Shown here: positions 1 to 5,084 of the stretch, one piece after another
How the letters are laid out: each line of letters starts with the position of its first letter
How positions within the stretch are numbered: the first letter of the stretch is position 1
From: Bdellovibrionales bacterium
GTDB taxonomy: Bacteria > Bdellovibrionota > UBA1018
Direction: 5' to 3'
DNA: 5,653 nucleotides
NCBI GenBank assembly: GCA_018968995.1
Contig: JAGWZD010000146.1
Coordinates: 1-5,653, forward strand
Notes under the pieces: model-generated
Database searches by the model: none
What the model was told of the DNA's origin: nothing
Seen by the model: only the letters and a program-made list of their open reading frames with translations
Program-made: the position numbers and the translations under genes

Positions 1-576
1 CCGGTCACTGAACAGGTCACGGGTGAAGACTTGGTGCATTTACAATTGCGCCTCGCTCTGGATCCTCAATCATTTCAACTTCCAGTCGTCCAAGAGCCAC
101 GGGGGCACTCTATTGAAGTAAGACTTTACGCCGAAGATCCTGCACAAGGATTTGCGCCTACTCCGGGAAAAGTAGAGTTTCTTCGCTGGCCTACTGGAAC
201 TGGAATCCGTGTGGAAAGTGGCATCGAGCAAGGTCAAACGATCGGTACCCAGTTTGATTCTATGCTTGGAAAAATTATCATTCATGCTCCCACGCGCGAG
301 ATGGCTATTCAGCGCATGCGCTTTGCTTTGGAAGAAACTGTCATTGCGGGTCTGGGAACGAATCAAAGGTACTTGCTCGCCATCGCGAGAGACCCTCAGG
401 TTCTGGCAGGGAAGGTTCATACCGGATATTTAGAGAAAGCTTTTACGGAGTTTCGCCCCGAGATTTCTCCAGAGCAGGTGGCGCTAGCTTCCGAGCTTAC
501 GCTTCAGCGAAGTTTGGGTCGGTCGGAATCGGTTCGCTCGGAAACGGCTACTCGCTCGCCATGGAGTCGATCATGA
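1..576 (+). CDS. liuD: Biotin carboxylase subunit of an acyl-CoA carboxylase, probably methylcrotonyl-CoA carboxylase (3' part only)
   Basis: The gene is cut by the window start; 191 codons are visible. The protein performs ATP-dependent carboxylation of biotin on a carrier domain. The first visible residues, PVTEQVTGEDLV, follow the biotin carboxylase motif QVEH and correspond to about residue 298 of E. coli AccC, so about 297 residues are missing upstream. GHSIEVRLYAEDP (visible residues 35-47) contains the Arg equivalent to AccC Arg338, which acts at the carboxylation site. The rest of the biotin carboxylase C-terminal domain runs to about residue 140, through TGYLEKAF. A tail of about 50 residues ends in SPWSRS, which resembles the SPW linker before the BT domain in fused alpha subunits. 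The stop overlaps the next start by ATGA. The methylcrotonyl-CoA assignment rests on the HMG-CoA lyase gene two genes downstream; acetyl- or propionyl-CoA carboxylase is possible from this fragment alone. Confidence 0.88.
   Translation, partial: PVTEQVTGEDLVHLQLRLALDPQSFQLPVVQEPRGHSIEVRLYAEDPAQGFAPTPGKVEFLRWPTGTGIRVESGIEQGQTIGTQFDSMLGKIIIHAPTREMAIQRMRFALEETVIAGLGTNQRYLLAIARDPQVLAGKVHTGYLEKAFTEFRPEISPEQVALASELTLQRSLGRSESVRSETATRSPWSRS
563..566 (+). promoter_or_regulatory. Ribosome binding site GGAG deciding the start of the biotinyl-domain gene
   Basis: GGAG lies 6 bases before the ATG at 573, inside the last codons of the biotin carboxylase gene. It favours ATG 573 over the in-frame ATG at 561, which would start inside this site and has no comparable purine run at the right distance. 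It also supports real, coupled translation of a separate second protein. Confidence 0.6.
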
Positions 577-1076
577 AGTTTCAGTGGCGAGTTTCTGGAA
601 AAAAATTCATTCACGACTCAAAGACCACCCAACCTTCAGAGTGGCGGGTGACACCTCGTCCTGGCGGATGGGTTTTGGCTGAGAGAACTTTGGCGGATGG
701 CACTGTGGAGCGCGTTCGGGGAGTTGTGGTGGAGAGTTCAGGAAAACGCTCGGCGCAGTGGCGTGAGTGCGATCAATTTTCTGGCCCCTATTTCGGTGAG
801 TGGCAGAGAGTGGAGGCCGATCGAAAAGGTGGCACCACAGGAGTGAGTGCAGCTGATTTTACGGCGCAGTTTCCGGGTAAAGTGCGGAAGGTCTTAGTCG
901 CCGAGGGTGCCGCTGTCACGGAGAGTCAGAAGCTTCTTTTGGTGGAAGCGATGAAAATGGAATTTTCGATTCAGGCTCCCTGTGCTGGAATCGTTAAGCG
1001 TATTCGCGTGACCGAAGGTCAGCAGCTTTCTCCGGGCGATTTGATGCTCGATTTTGAGGAGAAACCGAGTGGCTAA
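573..1076 (+). CDS. Biotin carboxyl carrier (BCCP) domain protein with N-terminal BT-like region
   Basis: This 167-residue protein carries biotin between the carboxylase and transferase subunits of the acyl-CoA carboxylase. Residues from about 90 to 165 form a biotinyl/lipoyl domain. The biotinylation motif EAMKME places the modified lysine at K128, 39 residues from the C-terminus, close to the usual BCCP distance. AQFPGKVRKVLVAEGA at the front and GIVKRIRVTEGQQLSPGD at the back are typical of the domain's two halves. Residues 1-85 are beta-rich and Trp/Arg-rich, consistent with the BT domain that links biotin carboxylase to BCCP in methylcrotonyl- and propionyl-CoA carboxylase alpha subunits. 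Start ATG 573 overlaps the upstream stop as ATGA. The piece is what a normal fused LiuD would carry at its C-terminus, so this is either a natural gene split or the product of a single-base indel. Confidence 0.87.
   Translation: MKFQWRVSGKKFIHDSKTTQPSEWRVTPRPGGWVLAERTLADGTVERVRGVVVESSGKRSAQWRECDQFSGPYFGEWQRVEADRKGGTTGVSAADFTAQFPGKVRKVLVAEGAAVTESQKLLLVEAMKMEFSIQAPCAGIVKRIRVTEGQQLSPGDLMLDFEEKPSG
1056..1062 (+). promoter_or_regulatory. Ribosome binding site GAGGAGA supporting the GTG start of HMG-CoA lyase
   Basis: This strong Shine-Dalgarno sequence sits 6 bases before GTG 1069, within the 3' end of the BCCP gene. The in-frame ATG at 1084 is 21 bases away from it and the in-frame TTG at 1054 starts before it. 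GTG 1069 is therefore the best-supported start. Confidence 0.65.
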
Positions 1077-2007
1077 CCGTCCGATGAGCTCAAAATATCC
1101 ACGCCGCGTGACGATTTTTGAGGTGGGTCCCCGCGATGGGCTTCAGAATGAAGTCTCGCAGCTTCCTCTTCAGGCCAAGCTTGAGCTGATTCAGGGACTC
1201 AAGCGCTCAGGGCTCTCGCAAATCGAGGCCGGAGCATTCGTTCGGGCCGACCGCGTCCCGCAGATGCAGGACTCGGATGAAGTGTTTAGGCAAATCCAAA
1301 GAAGTAAGAGTTTTTCAGGCCCTACTTACTGGGCTTTAGTGCCGAATCGAAAAGGGTTAGAGCGAGCGCTCGCCGCAGGCGCAAACGCCATTGGAGTATT
1401 CACTGCGGTCAGTGAATCTTTTAATCGCCGTAATATCGGCATGACCGTAGAGGATTCTCTCTCGGAGATTCAAGAAGTTTTGAAGCAGGCTCGAAAGTTG
1501 AAATTAAAGACCAGAGCTTACTTGTCGACTGTTTTTGGCTGTCCCTTTGAAGGATCTATTTCTCCTAAGCGTTCAATCGATGCAGCGCAGAGGCTTTTAG
1601 ATCTTGGGGCTCAACAAGTATCGCTCGGCGATACCATCGGAGTGGCCACTCCCAAGGGTGTGGATTTGGTGCTTCCTAAGCTTCTTTCGAAGAATAAGAG
1701 TGCGACACTGGCCGTTCATTTTCATGATACCCGCGGCACTGCTTTAGCGAATACGCTGCGTGCGCTCGAGTACGGCATCAGCAGTGTGGACTCTTCCGCA
1801 GGTGGTCTCGGGGGTTGTCCGTTTGCGCCAGGAGCAAGCGGCAATCTAGCGACCGAAGACCTCGTCTACATGCTCGAGGGAATGGGAATTCATACGGGAG
1901 TGAATCTCAAACGGCTCTGCGAGACGAGTCTGGTCTTGTCGGCAGCGATGAAGCGGGCATTGCCGAGCCGTTACTTGGCCACTTATTCGGCCCTTTGCTC
2001 GCGTTAG
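1069..2007 (+). CDS. mvaB: Hydroxymethylglutaryl-CoA lyase
   Basis: The 312-residue protein cleaves 3-hydroxy-3-methylglutaryl-CoA to acetoacetate and acetyl-CoA, the last step of leucine degradation, as a cytoplasmic TIM-barrel enzyme needing a divalent metal. EVGPRDGLQNE (residues 18-28) is the family's N-terminal active-site motif with catalytic Arg22 and metal-binding Asp23. HFHDTRG gives metal ligands His217 and His219. The family signature with the catalytic cysteine reads GGLGGCPFAPGASGN, with Cys250, followed by ATEDLVYML. Length matches bacterial family members. GTG 1069 overlaps the BCCP stop by 8 bases and has a strong ribosome binding site, indicating translational coupling with the carboxylase genes. 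Gene order alpha subunit then lyase matches the liuD-liuE order of the leucine/isovalerate (liu) cluster in Pseudomonas. Citramalate or homocitrate synthase relatives share the barrel but lack the GLGGCP signature. Confidence 0.95.
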   Translation: MANRPMSSKYPRRVTIFEVGPRDGLQNEVSQLPLQAKLELIQGLKRSGLSQIEAGAFVRADRVPQMQDSDEVFRQIQRSKSFSGPTYWALVPNRKGLERALAAGANAIGVFTAVSESFNRRNIGMTVEDSLSEIQEVLKQARKLKLKTRAYLSTVFGCPFEGSISPKRSIDAAQRLLDLGAQQVSLGDTIGVATPKGVDLVLPKLLSKNKSATLAVHFHDTRGTALANTLRALEYGISSVDSSAGGLGGCPFAPGASGNLATEDLVYMLEGMGIHTGVNLKRLCETSLVLSAAMKRALPSRYLATYSALCSR

Positions 2008-2034
2008 ACCAAGTTTTGCAGTTTTCTGCGGGCC

Positions 2035-2409
2035 ATGGAACGCAGCATTTTAAAAAAAATCCGTGAAAATCTAGAAGAGCGTCGCGCTCGCTTGGGTCAA
2101 GGCCTTCGGCGTTTGGATCTTGAGCAAAGCGAGCTGGACCGAGTCGACTCGCAGGCCGAGATGGTCGATATCGCCCAGAGCCTCGAGCAGCTGGGTCGAA
2201 ACTCCTCCATTCAAGAGCAAGAGCTTCGTGAGCTTCAAGCGATCGACCGAGCCATGGCAAAGCTTGCGACTGTGAATTACGGAGTCTGTGAAGACTGCGA
2301 TGAGCCTATTCCGGAAAAAAGGTTACTCGCGGTACCCGAAGCAAGGCTCTGTGCCCGCTGTCAAAGTATCTGGGAACGAGAAGCCTCGCGGGTTCGGACG
2401 GCAAGCTAA
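2035..2409 (+). CDS. DksA/TraR-family zinc-finger regulator
   Basis: This is a 124-residue protein of the family that inserts a coiled coil into the RNA polymerase secondary channel and alters transcription, often together with ppGpp. Residues 1-80 are charged and helical with coiled-coil character. The zinc finger has Cys85-x2-Cys88 and Cys106-x2-Cys109, all four ligands present. Counting back from the first cysteine, E42-x-x-D45-x-A47 falls exactly where E. coli DksA has its tip motif D71-x-x-D74-x-A76, so a functional tip is likely. It is shorter than E. coli DksA (151 residues) at the N-terminus. ATG 2035 is the first ATG after the in-frame lyase stop; only a weak GCGGG precedes it. The 27-base gap suggests co-transcription with the lyase. 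Whether this is the main DksA or a paralogue cannot be told from the window. Confidence 0.9.
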   Translation: MERSILKKIRENLEERRARLGQGLRRLDLEQSELDRVDSQAEMVDIAQSLEQLGRNSSIQEQELRELQAIDRAMAKLATVNYGVCEDCDEPIPEKRLLAVPEARLCARCQSIWEREASRVRTAS

Positions 2410-2420
2410 GTTTTTCAAAT

Positions 2421-2492
2421 TGCACGGGCAAAATGCACGAAATGCATCCAGCAATGTTTATGGAAATGTCAGTGCATCTTAAAAACATTGCA
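2421..2492. promoter_or_regulatory. Cluster of TGCA-centred sites, possible enhancer for an NtrC-type activator
   Basis: TGCA occurs five times in 72 bases, starting at 2421, 2434, 2443, 2473 and 2489. The pair at 2433-2447 forms a dyad, ATGCA-N5-TGCAT. Relative to the predicted start of transcription near 2537 the cluster spans about -116 to -45, mostly the range where NtrC-family activators bind. A regulatory role is inferred; no known binding consensus is matched exactly. Confidence 0.35.
2451..2491. repeat. 9-bp perfect inverted repeat, GCAATGTTT / AAACATTGC
   Basis: The left arm is 2451-2459, the right arm 2483-2491, and the spacer 23 bases, so the arm centres are 32 bases (about three helical turns) apart. 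It lies between the DksA-like gene and the sigma-54 promoter, centred near -66. No T-run follows the right arm, so it is a poor rho-independent terminator. A DNA site for a dimeric regulator, one half-site per turn face, is more plausible. Confidence 0.5.
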
Positions 2493-2510
2493 AAAACGAG
2501 GGCTTTCTAA

Positions 2511-2526
2511 GGGCACGCACTTTGCC
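2511..2526 (+). promoter_or_regulatory. Sigma-54 (-24/-12) promoter of the signalling operon
   Basis: GGCACG (2512-2517), 4 bases, then TTGC (2522-2525) match all ten core bases of the sigma-54 consensus TGGCACG-N4-TTGC other than the leading T, which is G here. The GG and GC doublets are 10 bases apart, as required. Transcription would start near 2537, leaving a leader of about 16 bases that includes AGGG at 2545-2548 before ATG 2553. The operon it precedes encodes an NtrC-family sigma-54 activator, which makes the site biologically coherent. Confidence 0.75.
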
Positions 2527-2552
2527 ATCGCATGGCGCTGCTGTAGGGTGCC

Positions 2553-3287
2553 ATGCCGATGTTGAGCCGAGATCAAATGAAATTCAAGGGGGGTGGGGTG
2601 CTTGGGGCGCTTGGGGCGCTTGGGGCGCTGAGCCTGGTGATCCTCTTGCTGGCCTATCTCTTGATTCAGCAAGAGATACTCACTCCTCATAGAGCGTTTG
2701 GCCCTCTGGTGCGGGCGGAGGTTTCGGAGCTTCAGGGGCTTGTAGCATTACAGGAGATTCCGGCTTTAGCGCCGTGGCGTGCCCAGAGTCCTGGAGTAGG
2801 CCAGCTTTTAATCCAGGGTTTTCTGAGGGCGGGCCCGCTCGACCAGACTCTACAGGAGCTTCGACTCTTTGCCTCTCAACAAAATGGACGAGCTGAAAAT
2901 CCGGATGCCCCGTATTTAGAATGGATCCGTGATTTGGAAACCTATCTCGAAGAAGAAAAGAGCCTCGAGCGCACGGAATGGGTTTTTTCTCACAAGAAGG
3001 CCCTTACTTTGGCTCGTTGGCATGTTTCACTAGCGCAGGGATCGATTACTGCGGGGAAGCCCAATCAAGGATTAGTCCATTTTCTTTCAGCTCTACGGCT
3101 TTCTCAGAGGGCTTTTTCTTGGAACGAGAATATCGGTAGAGATCGTGAGGCGGCATTTATTGCTGGAAAAGTTCTTTTCTTTGTCTTCGGGCGACCGGGC
3201 GTTTTGAATGAGCTGAGAACCCTCAAAGACACGAGTATCTGGTCTTTGCGTGCCGTGAAAATTCTAGATCGTGAGGCTCGACTATGA
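2553..3287 (+). CDS. Single-pass membrane protein of unknown family, first gene of a two-component operon
   Basis: I do not recognise this 244-residue protein. Residues 1-12 carry positive charges (R6, K10, K12), residues 16-38 form one hydrophobic helix rich in Leu, Gly and Ala, and about 205 mostly helical residues follow, so the N-terminus is probably cytoplasmic and the rest periplasmic. There is no cysteine, hence no lipoprotein signal and no disulfide. Residues 145-195 resemble paired amphipathic helices of TPR type, but this is weak. The gene follows the sigma-54 promoter and ends in an ATGA overlap with the histidine kinase gene, implying coupled synthesis and perhaps a partner or sensor role. 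ATG 2553 has AGGG 4 bases upstream; ATG 2559, two codons later, would have 10-base spacing and is a realistic alternative. The transmembrane helix contains three tandem Leu-Gly-Ala units. Confidence 0.75.
   Translation: MPMLSRDQMKFKGGGVLGALGALGALSLVILLLAYLLIQQEILTPHRAFGPLVRAEVSELQGLVALQEIPALAPWRAQSPGVGQLLIQGFLRAGPLDQTLQELRLFASQQNGRAENPDAPYLEWIRDLETYLEEEKSLERTEWVFSHKKALTLARWHVSLAQGSITAGKPNQGLVHFLSALRLSQRAFSWNENIGRDREAAFIAGKVLFFVFGRPGVLNELRTLKDTSIWSLRAVKILDREARL
2588..2625 (+). other. Potential G-quadruplex at the start of the membrane-protein gene
   Basis: Five runs of at least four G on the coding strand lie at 2588-2593, 2595-2598, 2604-2607, 2613-2616 and 2622-2625, with loops of 1, 5, 5 and 5 bases. 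This meets the strict four-tetrad quadruplex pattern. It would be present in the mRNA about 35 to 72 bases after the A of the start codon. Formation is inferred from sequence only. Confidence 0.5.
2601..2627 (+). repeat. Three perfect tandem copies of the 9-mer CTTGGGGCG
   Basis: Units lie at 2601-2609, 2610-2618 and 2619-2627, followed by a partial CT. Each encodes Leu-Gly-Ala inside the transmembrane helix (residues 17-25). The unit is a multiple of three, so copy-number change would lengthen or shorten the helix without breaking the frame. Confidence 0.9.
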
Positions 3288-5080
3288 GTTATTGGCGAAC
3301 GCCATTTTTCCGCCTCATTTTCACACTGGGATCGATTCTTACCGTCTCGAGTCTAGCGTTCCTTGCCATTGGACTTCAGGGTTTTCAGGGCTCAAAAACA
3401 CAAACCAAAATGCAGATTGAGAGGCATTCGCTAGCCGAACTATCTCTAAAAATAAGAGATGCAGTTCGCCGAAATGAAATCGAACTAGCTCGCGACTGGG
3501 TATCCAGAAGAAATGGATTGACTCGCGATCTCGTTTCGCAGCGGTACATGCAAGAGCTCGAGCAAGAGCTTCGACGATCAAAACCTCAAAAAAAACGACT
3601 CTTAGAGCTGGTGAATGGATGGCAATTTTATCAAAGTGATGAGGTTTTGCGTTCAACAGATGATTTTCAGATGATTTTTAGGTCCTTGATCTTTCAGGGC
3701 TGGGTGATCTGGCTCTGTTTTATTGCCGCATCTGCTATTGTGATGAGGCAAATTATCCTGAGCATGGTTCGACCTTTAAGATATCTCGAGGAATACTTTC
3801 GTCGAGTCCATCTCACCAATCATATCGCTGCTTTGTTCAGCGAAGATTCAGATAAAAGAGAAGCACATATTCACCATGCCTCTCCTGAAATAAAGCGACT
3901 CTTTCTGGGTATCGAAAATCTGATTCGACAAGCTCGGGTATCGGAGGATCGAAAGCATTCTCAGATGATTCAGCAGAAAAGTCGCGCTGAAGCTTTAGCT
4001 GCAGTTTCTAGGGATGCGGTGTTTCTCTTAAAGGAAGATCGTATCGAGTGGGCCAATTCTGTTGGATCATCTCTTATTTTAGAGGAGAAACATTTTTCTG
4101 AATTCCCGATCGAATTCGTTGAACAGGAAAATGGATCCAGTAGCGGAATCATGGCCGCTATCCGCAACAGCTGCAGTCGTGCGTCCCCATTTGAATGGAA
4201 GCGAATGAGTGCCTCGGGCGAGACGCTACAGTATTTTTTATTAAGCGCTATCGAGTGGGATTCTATTCGAACATCAGAGTCTGATCACTTCGATGCTGTT
4301 GTGATCGCGCAGGATGTGACTTGGATTAGAGAGTCTGAGGCTGCGAAATCTGCATTCATTGGCTTGCTATCACATGAAGTGAAGACACCCGTCACCAGTT
4401 TGTTCATGGCCACACGGCTTCTACAAAGATCGAACATTGGTTCACTAACACCGACCCAAAAAAAGCTAGTCGACTCAAGTGTGCGAGACGTGGAGCGGAT
4501 GCGCGAATTGATTGATGAGTTTTTTTCAGCGAGTAGTTTTACCCTGAGTGCAGATCAAATGCAGTTTCGTTTGGTCGATCTGCGTAGAGTTTTAGGGCAG
4601 GCTATTCGTTGTCTTCGGCCCGAGGCTGATACCCGTGCTATTACGATGGATTTTGTGGTCGACTCATCTTCATCAGATGCACTTATTTATGCAGATGCAC
4701 CCCGAGTCTCGTGGGCGATTTCACAGGTGGTCACCCAAGGTGTTCGTCACTCACCCAAGAGCTCGAAAATAGTGATCACTATGAGTGAGTCGGGACGGGA
4801 TCAGTCGGCTCATTTTAATATTTCAGTTCGAAGTCCGTCTGTTTTCGTGTCCGAATCTGTACGCGATCGGTTATTTGATCGGAATTTTTCGCGCTACGAT
4901 CTTCGGGTGGCCCGCAGTGACGCCACCGGAATGAGCCTGGCTATCGCTAAAGAGATTGCGCTGGGCCATGGGGGTTCGTTGGCGATCAATTCTGAATATC
5001 ACGATGGGACCGAGTTTATTTTTACTTTGCCTCGCCGGCAGGGTGAGTTGGGTGTTTTGTCTAAAGAGGAGAGGAACTGA
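3284..5080 (+). CDS. Membrane sensor histidine kinase with degenerate ATP-binding domain
   Basis: The 598-residue protein has TM1 at about 9-31, a periplasmic helical region of about 100 residues, TM2 at about 135-158, then a HAMP-like segment with R163-P164-L165 and a charged linker. A PAS-like region spans about 232-346 (RDAVFLLKEDRIEWAN to AQDVTWI). The HisKA motif SHEVKTP gives phosphoacceptor His364, with E365-x-x-T368 as in kinases that also dephosphorylate their partner. The catalytic domain (about 430-590) keeps its framework (RLFDRNF at 529-535, KEIALGHGG) but lacks key residues: N-box Asn positions are Gln481 and Gln485, the G1 DxGxG is S517-P-S-V-F521, and G2 GxGLGL is A547-T-G-M-S-L552. 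ATG 3284 overlaps the upstream stop (ATGA) with GAGG 7 bases before. The NtrC-type regulator starts 4 bases after the stop and is the likely partner. Autokinase activity is doubtful. Confidence 0.92.
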   Translation: MSYWRTPFFRLIFTLGSILTVSSLAFLAIGLQGFQGSKTQTKMQIERHSLAELSLKIRDAVRRNEIELARDWVSRRNGLTRDLVSQRYMQELEQELRRSKPQKKRLLELVNGWQFYQSDEVLRSTDDFQMIFRSLIFQGWVIWLCFIAASAIVMRQIILSMVRPLRYLEEYFRRVHLTNHIAALFSEDSDKREAHIHHASPEIKRLFLGIENLIRQARVSEDRKHSQMIQQKSRAEALAAVSRDAVFLLKEDRIEWANSVGSSLILEEKHFSEFPIEFVEQENGSSSGIMAAIRNSCSRASPFEWKRMSASGETLQYFLLSAIEWDSIRTSESDHFDAVVIAQDVTWIRESEAAKSAFIGLLSHEVKTPVTSLFMATRLLQRSNIGSLTPTQKKLVDSSVRDVERMRELIDEFFSASSFTLSADQMQFRLVDLRRVLGQAIRCLRPEADTRAITMDFVVDSSSSDALIYADAPRVSWAISQVVTQGVRHSPKSSKIVITMSESGRDQSAHFNISVRSPSVFVSESVRDRLFDRNFSRYDLRVARSDATGMSLAIAKEIALGHGGSLAINSEYHDGTEFIFTLPRRQGELGVLSKEERN

Positions 5081-5084
5081 AGCC

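Noticed and set aside
561..572. ATG 561 as start of the biotinyl-domain gene
   Set aside because: ATG 573 has GGAG at 6-base spacing and an ATGA overlap; 561 lacks a suitable ribosome binding site and would cover that GGAG.
2005..2034. Stop-codon read-through fusing HMG-CoA lyase to the DksA-like protein
   Set aside because: The two genes are in the same frame with only nine codons after TAG, but the lyase already has normal family length and nothing in the sequence points to recoding.
1815..2066. 83-residue plus-strand frame across the lyase/DksA junction
   Set aside because: It overlaps the conserved C-terminal part of the lyase and the start of the DksA-like gene; it is a shadow frame.
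2288..2482. 64-residue plus-strand frame running past the DksA-like gene
   Set aside because: It overlaps the zinc-finger coding region in another frame, has no good ribosome binding site and shows no family resemblance.
2451..2500. Rho-independent terminator for the DksA-like gene
   Set aside because: The inverted repeat has AT-rich arms and a 23-base loop and is followed by A-rich, not T-rich, sequence on the + strand.
2524..2536. Small hairpin GCCAT-CGC-ATGGC
   Set aside because: The 5-bp stem overlaps the -12 element and ends right before the predicted transcription start, so it would not be in the mRNA; no T-run, so not a terminator.
4820..4850. Local frameshift as the cause of the missing G1 box in the kinase
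   Set aside because: Neither other forward frame gives a DxGxG-like motif, and the conserved RLFDRNF follows in the same frame, so substitutions rather than an indel explain it.
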